A DNA stretch of 50,748 nt from Terfezia claveryi (Eukaryota; Ascomycota; Pezizomycetes; Pezizales; Pezizaceae). The stretch spans positions 1 through 50,748 of the forward strand of contig WHUX01000304.1 in NCBI GenBank assembly GCA_015179025.1. Direction: 5' to 3'. A program made the translations under genes and the position numbers. The notes beneath the pieces were generated by a model, which saw only the letters and a list, made by a program, of their open reading frames with translations, ran no database searches and was not told where the DNA came from. Positions 24,252 through 35,168 of the stretch are shown here, in pieces; the first letter of the stretch is position 1, and each line of letters starts with the position of its first letter.

Positions 24252-24889
24252 TATTAAAAAATGCGTTAAAATGCTCTCTCTTATACCACAAATCACATAT
24301 ACATGCATTATTCATTTCTAATTACATTCCACTACATGTCAAATCATGTGCTTAATACTTACATAGATTAAGTATTTTCATATGCATTTCACATGCATAA
24401 CTCTATTATTAGTTATGTTATTCATACTCTAATAACTCTGTTTTAGCTCTATTCACATACTTACAACACATGTTAAACCCTATTCTGAGTTATACTTCTG
24501 TTAAACTTTCATGTTACAAACTCAAAGATGTTGAGTATGTTGTAATCATGTTGCATGCATTTAGTATGCTCTGGCTTGTGTTATAGCTTACTGGAATCGT
24601 GTATATATAGGAGGGGAATTCCCTTCCTTCAGAGATTATTAGTTCACAACAGCTCATACATCAATCTCATTCACTCATATATTCCACTATATATTCTCTT
24701 ATATATTCTACGTTTCTAGTGCACGCTCTACAGCATCCTCTTCAGAATCCACAACGTCCTCTATATTCACCAGAACTTCCTCTACCAGCCTATTAGATCT
24801 GTTCCCAAGTTTCTCCTTTATTGGATACTTGGTTGAATTACTGCTGCCTCTTGGATATAGTATATATCTCATATACCTATATTTCAATA
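24252..24889 (+). repeat. 3' LTR of the deleted copia-like element
   Basis: 638 bp, diverged partner of 22264-22901. It is followed by the target duplication AATGC and by the N-terminal part of the Helitron frame. Confidence 0.9.
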
Positions 24890-24894
24890 AATGC

Positions 24895-25154
24895 CGAATT
24901 ATATTTTCGTATATGTATTCTAAAATGATAGAATGTATTTGTAGAATCCTATAGTAAAGAATATAATAAAGGAGGTAGAGGTTGCATAAGAGGAATGGAA
25001 ATATTGCCTTGATTGCAACAGCTATTGAATAAAGGATCTTGCTTTGTACTTGGATGTTCTTTTAATCTTTCTTCTAACTAATGTAGTGTCATACATTGTG
25101 GACATGATATTGACATAGAACCAAAATATGATTGTTTCTTTGAACATTGACAAC
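24895..25154 (-). pseudogene. Helitron N-terminal zinc-finger-like segment
   Basis: Minus strand: CQCSKKQSYFGSMSISCPQC, then HPSTKQDPLFNSCCNQGN, PLMQPLPPLLYSLL and HIRKYNSA. This is the conserved N-terminal signature of Helitron proteins, in which paired Cys residues precede the helitron-like N domain. The frame continues at 22258 with LAFVSLKYQADS once the copia-like element and one AATGC are removed. It is cut upstream by the LTR at 25155. Two in-frame stops are present. Confidence 0.82.
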
Positions 25155-26299
25155 TGTTACGGGGCCCTATTGACTGATAGCGCTCTTGCGACTATTAGGA
25201 CGGCCGTAATTTCCTGCCGCAACGATATCTATTCCACAACACAGAATATCAATCCTATAGCAGTAAAGTTCAATCCAACAATAGTTTCTCATGATGGATC
25301 TTATTTCGTAACACAAAATAAATCCTATGTCGCTTGAACGTAAAGTTAACACAAGACTTAGAACTTTGTAGGCTTCGTATACTCGAGGTGCTCTTGCTTT
25401 CGAATACTCACTTATGGTAGAATGAATTCAACCGGAACTACTTGCACTATTTATATCCCGCAGTGTTTGTAGATATTCTTATGATAAAAATATTTTATAA
25501 AACTCGGGCCTACCTGTCACCTTGGAATTTCTTCCTAAGTATTATGCCATCCACACCTTTGTTAATGCAGTTGCCATCTGCACTCGTTGTCACAGGTTAC
25601 TAACCCGAACGTAGAGAATATTCCCATGTCTGCATGTTATACGTACTTCACTTATAGCTCGCTTATCCCATTAAAGAATTCTTATCTGAGACAACTAAAT
25701 TCAATTTCAGATACATTACCAATCCCCGATAATATCGATTTACCATCCGACAATATCCGAAGGTATCTAATTATGTTTCCGGCAATATTCACTTAATAGT
25801 GTCTAGTATCCATTGAAAATAATTTTCAACTGCACATAACTCTATGAATAGAGAACCGTGGGTCATAAGTAGATTACCATTGGAAAGGTATCAACGCATA
25901 GAAGATTATAGAATCTTAGTTTATCTCGTTACCCAAATTATTCATAGAGTTATTACTAATAATAAGTAAACCTCCTCGTGGACCTATATGACCATATTAA
26001 AAGTCTTATATCTCCATGAGTTTAACTCCGATCATAAAAGGGATTGCAGAAATAGAATCAGGACGAAGAGTAGGCCTAGATAGAACCTTGAAACATTAAA
26101 TTTGGAGAACTTTATGTTTTGGCTCTTCCTTTGGCCTCTGTCCTGGGCGCACTCCCTTATAGTGTCACCGGACGCACTTTGGTCTAAAGTGCGCCCTCGT
26201 TCCTTCATTTTTTTTAGTTATTTTTACCGAATTATTTTCCTTAAGTTCAGGGTAATAATTAGTAATTTAGGGTAACAGCTAATAGCTAGTATATGTATG

Positions 26300-28179
26300 T
26301 GTTCTGGTCTGTTCCGGGATCCGGGCCATACCAGTATGGACTGGATATCGCAACGGACCAGGCCGTTACGGGATTAAATTGTTCAATATCACAGATAGCA
26401 ACAAGGATTTACCACAACACCACAGCGGTCACAGCGACATTAAATATACTAAATAGGGATATATCCGATATAAAGGTAATTTTGTAGTAACATTTGGTCA
26501 ACGGAGATAACATAAGTGACCTATCGAAGAAAATACTCAGTAGAGGTATACCCGAAATGAAGGTTATTATGTAGAGAAATATTAGGTCAAAGAACAAGAG
26601 GTTGTAGCATGCGCAATAGTAGCCTTTAAAGATCACGATACTATAACTTCTTTACAACAAACACAAGTGTTTTAACCATTGCTTTGCTTAATTACACTTT
26701 TACCGGTCTCTACAATATTACACTCTTACCACCAGTGGAAGCATGCAAAACACCATTATCTAGAGCCAGTGGAAGCATGAATTGCATGCATATATAGAGG
26801 CCGAAAAGCCATCATTTCTATATGTTTGTCTTCTCATTCGTTTCCCATATATGGGTATTTCCTCCTTTGTGCTAGGTTTTGCCAATTGCAGGAGGAGCCC
26901 CAACCGACGTGGTGGGATGATTGTAGGTAAGACATATAATCTGGTTTTAAGACAGCGCCAGTCGATCCAATGGCTGGTGGCAAGACACTGCAAGTCCTTA
27001 TTCCAAGGTGTGCCCGGCTGGGACTTAGAGCTTTTCTCCTGTTCATTCCTTCCAAATAATTTTGCTCGCTCAATTCTACCTGGTTTGCTCGCTCATTTTC
27101 TCGCTCATTTTCTCGCTGATTTGCTTGCTCGATTCTAGGCTGATTTGCTCGCTCGATTGTATGCTGATTTGCTTGCTTGATTCTAGGCTGATTTGCTCGC
27201 TCGATTATATGCTGATTTGCTCGCTCGATTATATGCTGATTTGCTCGCTCGATTCCAGGCTGATTTCCTCGCTCGATTATATGCTGATTTGCTCACTCGA
27301 TTATATGCTGATTTGCGCGCTCAATTCTAGGCTGATTTCCTCGCTCGATTCTATGCCAGTGGTGATTTCCTTGCTCAATTCTCTGCTGATTTCCTTTCTC
27401 AATACTAGGCTGATTTGCTTGCTCGATTCTACGCTGGTTTGCTCGCTCATTTTCTCGCTGATTTGCTTGCTCGATTCTAGGCTGATTTGCTCGCTCGATT
27501 GTATGCTGATTTGCTCGCTCGTTTGTATGCTGATTTCCTTGCTCGATTCGGTGATATCCTTGCTCAATTCTCTACTGATTTCCTCGCTCAATTCTAGGCT
27601 GATTTCCTCGCTCGATTCTAGGCTGAGTTGCTTGCTCAATTCTAGCGGATATCCAGGTTAATATGGATAGTGAATTGCAGGCTCATATGGATGGTGAATC
27701 TAGGATTCTAGGGATGCGGATGTGAAGGCTGGTACAGATGGGGGTTTTGGGGCGCAGCGTGTTAGATAGCCTTATTAGATAATCGTGAGAATAAAATGGA
27801 TTATTTCAAAATGCATATAATGCAGGTGAACTACAAGAACAAGCACGGTAGCGCGGGCGCGGATATGCTGGGAGACCATTTGCGTTGGAGTTTGGAATGG
27901 GATGGTGACTGCGTAGAGGGTAGAGGTTAAGGTAGACATGAATCTAGGAATATGGCATCAAATGATTTATGTTGGTTAGGCCAAATAAGTTGGGTGTGCG
28001 TAAGGAAATATAAGAAGATATGAATATTTATGCCATCCCGGAACGGCCTGGGTAATATCTCAATCTCACAACGGCCCGGTCCATACCGGTATGGGGGGCC
28101 ATACCGGTATGGCCCGGGCAATCCTGGAATGGCCCGGTCCATACCGGTATGGCCTGGAATCCCGGAACGGACCAGAACA
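26300..28179. mobile_element. Non-autonomous terminal-inverted-repeat element, 1.88 kb
   Basis: The ends TGTTCTGGTC and GACCAGAACA form an imperfect terminal inverted repeat of about 40 bp (also GTTCCGGGAT and GGCCATACC). It interrupts the LTR at a TATG that is present on both sides (26296-26299, 28180-28183), a candidate 4-bp duplication. The right subterminal region holds three copies of the palindrome CCATACCGGTATGG (28079-28150) and the left end a near copy. No transposase-like ORF is present. The superfamily cannot be named from this. Confidence 0.75.
27062..27661. repeat. 24-bp minisatellite, about 24 units
   Basis: The unit is roughly GCTGATTTGCTCGCTCGATTNTAT with variation at the last positions. 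The period of 24 is a multiple of three and the unit lacks stops on both strands. Both strands therefore stay open (plus: LICSLDSR/LICSLDYM octapeptides; minus: SEQISIQS-type repeats). There is no sign that either is translated. Confidence 0.85.
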
Positions 28180-28480
28180 TATGCATATAGCCAGCATATT
28201 GATCTGAGTATAACTATTGAACCATTAATCGGTTACTTATGAAACTTAAACCGTAGCTCCCTTAAGGGTCTATGGACGTTCCATAAGGGTGTTAACCATC
28301 TAGAATAATTATAAACCACTCTGAGGTTCATACCCGTTTTATATACTTAACTCTTATGGATAAGTATTAGAAACGTTTGCACCACACTACTTAAAAGTGT
28401 ACCTAGAGTCCATATGGATTCTAGGGTCGTTCTATAAGGGACCAAGTACCTTTGGTAGGGCTGGATATCACCTCATGACA

Positions 28481-28601
28481 GGGGGACCACTTCATCGCGG
28501 CATGTCCCCTCCGCAAGAACCGATCCCTAGCCGCCCACGCCATATCCGAATCAAGGATTGAAGAGGTTGAAGAATTGGGAAAAGGGGAGTCCCTTGCCTA
28601 G
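28481..28601 (+). pseudogene. Gypsy gag, last part of the zinc knuckle to the stop
   Basis: The frame DHFIAACPLRKNRSLAAHAI is the second half of a CCHC knuckle (H-X4-C) plus the gag tail, ending at UAG 28599-28601. The first half and all upstream gag are missing because the LTR ends at 28480. The gag frame overlaps pol, which continues in the -1 frame. Confidence 0.75.
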
Positions 28602-28622
28602 TTACTGACACTAGCAAGGGAC
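28577..28622 (+). promoter_or_regulatory. -1 ribosomal frameshift signal: GGGAAAA slippery site plus hairpin
   Basis: The heptamer G-GGA-AAA (28577-28583) is in the correct phase of the gag frame (codons GGA AAA). After a 5-nt spacer comes a stem GTCCCTTG/CAAGGGAC extended past one bulged C by CTAGT/ACTAG, with a 7-nt loop (28589-28622). The gag stop lies inside the stem. The -1 frame is open from the heptamer into the protease. This is the classic retroelement gag-pol arrangement. Confidence 0.85.
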
Positions 28623-30763
28623 CTGCCCAGGGCCATTTATCTTTGTCTGCATTTTCTTTGCCTGCACCTATGTCTGTTGATGAATCTCGCTTATTTGGTG
28701 AGCATTTTGTAGTACCAATAACTGTTAAATTCAATGGTAAAACAGTGGTAACATCAGCTCTCATCGATTGTGGTGCTTCGGGAATTGCATTCATTGATCA
28801 GGCCTTCGTCAGTAAAAATTCCATACCAACCTCGAAGTTAAAAACCTCCCACCTTCTCAACGTCATTGATGGTCGCCCCATCTCTTCTGGGGCTATTACC
28901 GACCTCGCGTGTCTGCCCAGTGCCATTAGAGACCATTCGGAGGACCTCCCAATGTTTGTGACCAAACTAAAATATCCAATTGTGCTTGGGATCCCCTGGC
29001 TCAGAATGCACGATGTGTCAGTCAGCTTTGGCTCGTACTCCTTGCAATTCAATAGCCATTATTGCAGAAAAAACTGTAGAGGTCCAAAAATCACCATCAC
29101 GGGGCTATGCGCATTACCACCCCCGATAATCCACCCAGCCCAGGTGGTACACCAGCCCACGCCTATCAATGCTGTCCACTCCCCGGTTACCCCTGTCCCC
29201 CCTGTTCCCCTAGTGACCCCAAAACCCCTGAACGTTAGCTTTATTGGGGCAGGGGCTTTCACTTACCTCACCAGGAGGCACAAGCTGAAGGCTCATGCCC
29301 TATTTATATACGAGGTTAACCTGGAAATCAACAAGATGCGGCCTAAGGAGGAGTGGAATGCTATGGTCCCGGATAAATATCACGAGTTCATTGATCTGTT
29401 CTCAGAAAAGGCCGCAGAGAAACTCTCACCACACCAACCATACGACCACACTATCCCGCTGGTAGAAGGTAAAACCCCCCCTATAGGCCTCTCTATAGAA
29501 TGTCCCGAGTTGAGCTGGAAGCCCTGAAGAAATACTTGGAAGAAAACCTCAACAAGAGCTTCATTCGCTACAGCTCCTCACCAGCGGGTACCCTGATGCT
29601 GTTCATGAAGAAATCGGATGGCTCCCTTCGGTTGTGTGTTGATTATTGTGGCCTGAACGAGATAACGGTCAAAAACAGGTACCCCCTACCCCTAATCCAG
29701 GAGATATTAGCTAGGCTCTCCAAGGCCAAGTGGTTCACCAAACTGGATTTGAGAGGGGCATACAACCTGGTACAGATCGTAGAGGGGGAGGAGTGGAAAA
29801 CTGCCTTCCGAACTCGTTATGGCCACTTTAAGTATAATGTTATGCCTTTTGGGTTGACTAACGCCCCAGCCTCTTTCCAGCACTTTATTCATGACACCCT
29901 GCGAGACTTTCTGGATGTGTTCTGCACAGCCTACCTTGACGAAATCCTGATCTATTCGGATACCCTGGCAAAGCACAAAATCCATGTTCATCAAGTGTTG
30001 GAGAAGCTGGAGCAAGCCGGATTGTACCTCAAGCCCGAGAAATGCGAGTTTTATGTGCAAGAGGTCAAGTATCTGGAGTTGATTATCACTACTGAAGGTA
30101 TCAGGATGGATCCCACCAAGGTTACCACTGTCTAGGAATAGCAAATCCCAGCAAATCTCAAGGAAGTCCAAGCCTTCCTGGGGTTCGCTAACTTTTACCG
30201 GCGGTTTATTCTAGGGTATTCGAAGATCATAGTCCCCCTCACCGCCCTGACCAAGAAAGACCGGCGCTTCGACTGGAATTCAGAAGCCCAATCTGCCTTC
30301 CAGAACCTCAAGGAAGCTTTCTGCTTAGCACCGATCCTGGCCCATTTCGATCTGGACAGTGAATGTATCGTGGAGACTGACGCCTCCGACTATGTCTCCG
30401 CGGGAATCTTGTCTCAGTATGTCAATGGGATCCTCCACCCAGTGGCATACTTCTCAAAAAAGCACTCTCCGGCTGAGTGTAATTATGAAATCTATGATAA
30501 AGAGTTAATAGCCATTGTGCGAGCATTCGAGGAGTGGAGGCCACACCTGGAGTCAGCCAAGGGGATCATCGAGGTGCTATCCGATCACAAGAATCTTGAG
30601 TACTTCACCACCACTAAGCTGCTGAACCGACAGCAGGCTAGGTGGTCGGAGTTCTTATCTCGATTCAACTTCAAGATCAAGTATCGGCCTGGAAAAGCTG
30701 GGGGTAAGCCAGATGCACTGACCAGGAGATCAGGAGATCTCTCTAAAGGGGGGATGAAAGGTT
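28602..30763 (+). pseudogene. Gypsy protease, reverse transcriptase and RNase H (plus-strand chromovirus)
   Basis: The protease has ALIDCGASGIAFID (about 28758-28800). RT starts near 29500: [21 protein letters not shown] with the first catalytic Asp, [15 protein letters not shown], and [10 protein letters not shown] where YLDD is expected. RNase H shows [23 protein letters not shown] and [10 protein letters not shown], ending with KPDALTRRS. Lesions: a 1-nt loss near 29490 between protease and RT, two UAG codons at 30133-30141 (VEEWQ-like context), and a frameshift in the G run near 30750. The frame is otherwise well kept, so decay is recent. Confidence 0.88.
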
Positions 30764-32388
30764 GAAGTACCAAAATCAGGTGGTACTGAAACCTGAAAAT
30801 CTCGACCTGGCGGCCACTAGCCATGCTGATGCTGATGCTGATGCTGATGCTGATGCTGATGCTGATGCTCATACTGATGCTAATACTGATGCTGATGCTA
30901 AAGCTGAAGCGAACCCAGAAGCAGATCTCCTTCTGCGGATACAACGGGCATATGCAGAGGACGACCTGGTTAAGAATATAATTGCTGCAGTAGAGTCTGG
31001 ACAGGGCTGTCACACCAAGATTTCCCTAGCCGAGTGCAACACTCAGGACGGCCTCCTATACTACCTAGATCGGCTCTATATACCTGAAGGAGAGCTGTGG
31101 ATGCAGCTGATCAAGGAACACCATGATACCCTAGCTGCGGGTCATCCTGGGGTAGCTAAAACGTTAGAGCTGCTAGCTAGGCAATATACGTGGATTGACC
31201 AACGGAAGGAGGTGGAGCGGTACATACGGAATTGCCATATCTGCAAGCATGCCAAACCCACCCGCCACGCTCCGTATAGTATCCTGAAGCCCCTGGAAGT
31301 CCCAGAACAACCCTGGCAACACCTGACTATGGACTTCGTCACTGGATTGCTGGAAGACTCAGGATTCAATGCCATCTTGATGGTAGTGGATCGGTTAACG
31401 AAAATGAGGTATGTGATACCCTGTCGAGACACCTGCTTGGCCCTCGAATTGGCATCCCTCTACCTGGATAATGTCTTCCATTACCATGGCCTCCCAGCGT
31501 CGATTGTCTCAGACCGTGGCCCTCAGTTCATCGGCGACTTCTGGAAAACATTCTGTGAACTATTTGGTATTGAAGTACAACTGTCTATGGCATACCACCC
31601 TCAAACTGATGGCCAGTCAGAACGTATGAACACCATCATGGAGCAATATCTGAGGGCGTACATCAATTACCAGCAGAATAACTGGGTTTCATTGCTGGCC
31701 ACCTGCGAATTCTCTGCCAACAACCACTTCTCTGAGACCCTGAAGACCTCCCTATTCCTGGCCAATTATGGCTGGCACCCTTAGTTGGTAGACTCCCTGG
31801 CACCTCTGCACAAGGCCAAGGAGAATGCCCCAGCTAAGGAGTTCACTATGCAGATTTCTGAACTTCACTCTACCCTAAAAGCCGAGCTGGGATATGCGCA
31901 AGCCAGGCAAGCTGAATATGCCAACGGATCATGAATGCCAGCCCCCAGATACCAGCCAGGAGACAAGGTGTGGCTCTCTAGTCGGCACTTCCAGACAGAA
32001 CGACCTTCTCGTAAGCTGGATCATAAGTTCCCTGGGGCCATATGAGGCATTAGGGAATATGGGCACTCATGCCTACCGGTTGAAGTTCCCTAAAGATATC
32101 AAATGCCACCCGGTCATTCATGTCTCGAAGATCGAACCAGCCGCCAACAATCCCCTCCCCAGGCAAAAGCACCCCCCACCCCCTCCTGTAGTGATTGCAG
32201 GTGAAGAGGAGTGGGAGGTTGAGGAGGTACTAGACTCCAGAAAACGCTATGGGCGAATTCAGTATAAGGTCAAGTGGGTAGGGGATGAGGAGACTACCTG
32301 GCAACCCACAGAGGGCTTGGAGAATGCACAGGATTTGGTTACCCTGTTCCACCAGCAATACCTCAGGAAGCCTCGCCCAGTCAACTGA
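30764..32388 (+). pseudogene. Gypsy integrase and chromodomain (plus-strand chromovirus)
   Basis: The frame begins with a linker carrying an Ala-Asp dipeptide run, then the integrase zinc domain (HHDTLAAGH...CHIC) and catalytic core with D (MVVDRLTKM), D (IVSDRGPQF) and E (TDGQSERMN). UAG at 31782-31784 follows YGWHP, and further shifts occur between 31900 and 32050. The last frame holds the SH3-like/GPY region and a C-terminal chromodomain (EWEVEEVLDSRKRYG...YKVKWVGDEETTWQP, about 32205-32310), ending PRPVN at 32386. The chromodomain places it among chromoviruses. Confidence 0.88.
30823..30900 (+). repeat. GCTGAT hexanucleotide expansion inside pol
   Basis: About seven exact GCTGAT units, then degenerate ones, encode an Ala-Asp run between RNase H and the integrase zinc domain. 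It stays in frame, so it lengthens the linker without breaking it. Confidence 0.9.
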
Positions 32389-32532
32389 GGTCGCGACTTT
32401 GCATCCTTGTTGGTTTTCTGTTCTTGTTGTTGTTCGTAGTTGGGGTTCTTGTCCTTGCTCTTGTTGTTGTTGTTTTCTGTGTTGATTTTGCCGGTTATCG
32501 TGCCCAGGCCTCCTAGTTATTGGAGCTCCAAC

Positions 32533-32547
32533 CTAAGGGGGAGATAG
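32533..32547 (+). promoter_or_regulatory. Polypurine tract of the plus-strand chromovirus
   Basis: CTAAGGGGGAGATAG abuts the 3' LTR start TGTAACAACC. Confidence 0.8.
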
Positions 32548-33059
32548 TGTAACAACCGTGTGTTCAGTTGTCATCACCTGCGATCGCAGGTAATGAGTCA
32601 TTGCTATTGTTGTCTTTGTCATCACTTGTGATCGCAGGTGATGGGTTATTATGTTATCATTACCTTACTTGGCTTCCGAGATAGGGAAGCTTATTTTCCC
32701 CATTGCCCTGACTGAGTTATGTATATATAGAGCCTGTCCCTCGTACTGTTGTTAGATCCCCATCCAACATCTTGTATATCCAATACAGGGCCTTGCTTCT
32801 CTCCACGTTGGTGCATCTTCCTTAGGCACCTTCTTGTCTTGCCTCGTCTCTGCAGCCCAGCTGCCTCCCTTGACACATGCAGCAACTGCTTCAGCGTGTC
32901 TCGTGTCCCTTGCCCTCTGCCTCTCTTGCCTCTTGCCCTTGCCTCCCATCTCAGCCTCCCCCTAGTCACATACGTAGCGTTCCTACATGTGTGTTATCCT
33001 AGCCTTGCCCTTGCTGCGGCGTACCTCTTGGTCGCCTTGCCCCCAGAGCCGTTGTTACA
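32548..33059 (+). repeat. 3' LTR of the plus-strand chromovirus, 512 bp
   Basis: It starts TGTAACAAC and ends GTTGTTACA (9-bp inverted ends). A perfect 16-bp palindrome ACCTGCGATCGCAGGT occurs near 32577, and a near copy (CACTTGTGATCGCAGGTG) lies about 50 bp later. A TATA box GTATATATAG lies near 32720. There is no matching 5' LTR in the window, consistent with truncation of the element at 28480. Confidence 0.85.
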
Positions 33060-33794
33060 CCTCGAAGAATCCAACCAGTTTTGCATGTGCATGGTTGGAC
33101 TATCTTACGTGATTGTCATCCTCCGAATCTTCATTGGCGTCTGGTTGTTTCCTTTTTGGGGGCATTTCGTACAGTGCTAGCTAGGTGGACTGGGTAAATC
33201 ATTAGTGGGAGTGGGTACATGGCTCCTCTGAGTCTGCTTACAATGGAATAGAGAACTAAATGGACTTTGTATTTGCCGTTGGTAAACTTTTGTCATGATA
33301 TCTCAAATATGGTATGATAGTGGGTTGTTATGGCTATTCAATAACTTTAGGGATGTTCAGGGACTATGATGGGGGAAGATGGTACCATCATAAATAGGAT
33401 ACGAACTTGACCATGGCCACCATTTCGTTTACGAGTTGGACCTACCAAAGAGCTTCAATGTACGGAGGATTATGGCCAAAGTTTGATCATGTAATGGAGC
33501 GAATATAATAAAGGGAACATAAAACTGGTCAGGACTAGCCTGGTTGGGGAATGGACATTATCAAGGATTACTTGATTTGGTCTAAGTTATACCTCTAGCT
33601 ACATGTGATTGGACCTTGAGGTTACCCTAATAGCTTATTTGTCAAACCAGACTAAGTTGACCAATACCATTGACCATGATAAATGGCATAATGGACATCA
33701 TAGGCAATTGCTTAATATAGTTTAGCCTATGCGCTTGGCCCTGGACGTCGGGGACTACAGGAGGTGGGTCGTACAACCAGACTAGTCGGGGACG

Positions 33795-34430
33795 AGACAG
33801 TGAACGTAAGAAAGAAATGGACTAGTCTGGTTGGGGAATGGTGTTGGAATGGACGTGGTGAAATAGTCTCTGGTTGATAGATACATAGCTATTAGTCTGG
33901 TTGCATACCTACATGGTAGTCTGGTTACCTACATGGAATGAGCTGGCCACATAGTTGCCAACTAGACTACCACACAATATTAGTTAGCACGCCACATATA
34001 CAGTTCCACATTAGTGCCAAGCCTCACGTTACAGTGTAACCAAACTAGCCCCACATTATGAACTTTCATCATATGGTCATTACCAGGTTGCCAACCAGGC
34101 TATTCTGGTTGGCACAACACCCTTACAACTAGGGACAGTGAACGCAAGAAAGAAATGGACTAGTTTGGTTGGGGAATGATGTGGGAATGGACGTGGTGGA
34201 ATAGTCTCTAGTAGATAAGTATATAGCTATTAGTCTGGTTGCATACCTACATGGTACGAGACATACATAGTTGCCAACCAGACTACCACATATTAGCATG
34301 CCACATATGCAGTTCCATATTAGTACCAAGCCTCACGTTACAGAGGGAAGTGCAACCAGACTAGCCCCACATTATGAAGTTTTATCGTATGGTCACAACC
34401 AGGTTGCCAACCAGGCTAGTCTGCTGGTGG
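33795..34430. repeat. Tandem duplication, about 335-bp unit, two copies
   Basis: The segment starting GACAGTGAACG(T/C)AAGAAAG recurs at 34135 with the same succession of landmarks: GGGGAATG, GCATACCTACATGG, GCCAAGCCTCACGTTACAG, then CCAGGTTGCCAACCAGGC. Copies differ by scattered substitutions and small indels. Confidence 0.8.
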
Positions 34431-35168
34431 TTAACCGAACAGTTAAAATCCCTAACCACTTGTGACATGACATCGGCCTACAAGTGCCTAGTCAGGTTAG
34501 CAGGTAGATTGTGACCACCTGACAGGCCCATGCATAAACACTTGCTAAGTGGGAGACCTGAGACAAGTGTGCGTGTAAGAATCTTTTCTTATTTCACCTT
34601 ACATTGTAAACTTCTGTGAGCTAGAAACCTTTATACCCTTTGCAAACGTACTGTCAGAAACCACATCTAGGCTTAAATCTCTACACATTCTAATTTTAAA
34701 CCTCTTTGATATCAATGTCTTCCCTCAGACCGTTTTACACCCCCTTTTATGTCAATGTCTTTCCTCAGACGACTTTGCAATATGTGGCCACGACTTTCGG
34801 TCTGATACACAATTTTGCTTGGTACCATAATAAGCCACCTTGGCATCATTTAAAGACTGTGGTCGTTCCTTCCTTCTCCCCATTTGATTTATTTCGTTAT
34901 ACCACAACAACTCTGAGGGTCTCGTATTAAGACTCTCACAAGAGGATTGATACCAAACCACCACCGGGCTATATAGTACACCTCACCTATAGTCGTTATG
35001 GCACATGTGTCATAGATTACATACCCACTAATACTGTACAACCTGGGACCACATACCTAGTGCGGTGGGACTTCAATTATTACGGAACAGACTACAGATC
35101 TAGTTCTGAACTACAATCGTCAAGCTTGCGCCTGAAGGATTCAAACTACAGTGTCCCCGCTAGTCACA

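Larger units (their letters stand above)
22264..24889 (+). mobile_element. Internally deleted Ty1/copia-like element
   Basis: Two 638-bp LTRs (22264-22901, 24252-24889) begin TATTAAAAAATGCG and end CAACA/CAATA. The element is flanked by the duplication AATGC (22259-22263, 24890-24894). The half-tRNA(iMet) primer site GGTTATGAGCCCGG begins at 22902 and the purine tract GTGAGGAGGGG ends at 24251. The 1350-bp interior keeps a gag knuckle scrap (CTYCKK, about 23375) and RNase H scraps (ISTSLVEAEYVLLSL at about 23785, LVDICTKV at about 24045). RT and integrase are absent. The LTRs differ at many sites, so it is older than the copia at 5678. Confidence 0.9.
18298..25154 (-). mobile_element. Degenerate Helitron, split by a copia-like element
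   Basis: The minus-strand coding remnants show the full Helitron order: a zinc-finger-like N-terminus (24895-25154), the Helitron-like N domain, a Rep nuclease with HUH and two-tyrosine motifs, and a PIF1-type helicase ending at 18298. The copia-like element at 22264-24889 interrupts it within an NSALAF-type motif. I could not find the TC start, or the CTRR end with its hairpin. The right side is cut by the long LTR at 25155, so the real limits are uncertain. Confidence 0.85.
25155..28480. repeat. Long LTR (TGTCACGGGG family) interrupted by a TIR element
   Basis: It starts TGTTACGGGGCCC and ends CACCTCATGACA, and aligns with 47009-48475 on both sides of the 1.9 kb insertion at 26300-28179. 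The left flank is Helitron and the right flank is the zinc-knuckle end of a gypsy gag; the flanking five bases (ACAAC and GGGGG) do not match. A solo LTR with unrelated flanks and no target duplication is best explained by recombination between two elements. Confidence 0.85.

Noticed and set aside
27062..27661. 199-codon repetitive ORF (LICSLDSR octapeptides) and its 112-codon antisense
   Set aside because: Both are by-products of a 24-bp minisatellite without stop codons; there is no start context or conserved domain.
27062..27661. CRISPR-like array
   Set aside because: The repeats are contiguous 24-bp units with no unique spacers, in a eukaryotic transposon setting.
32749..33180. 143-codon ORF over the 512-bp LTR
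   Set aside because: It overlaps LTR sequence and its flank, is Leu/Pro-rich from CCTTG-type repeats, and has no domain.
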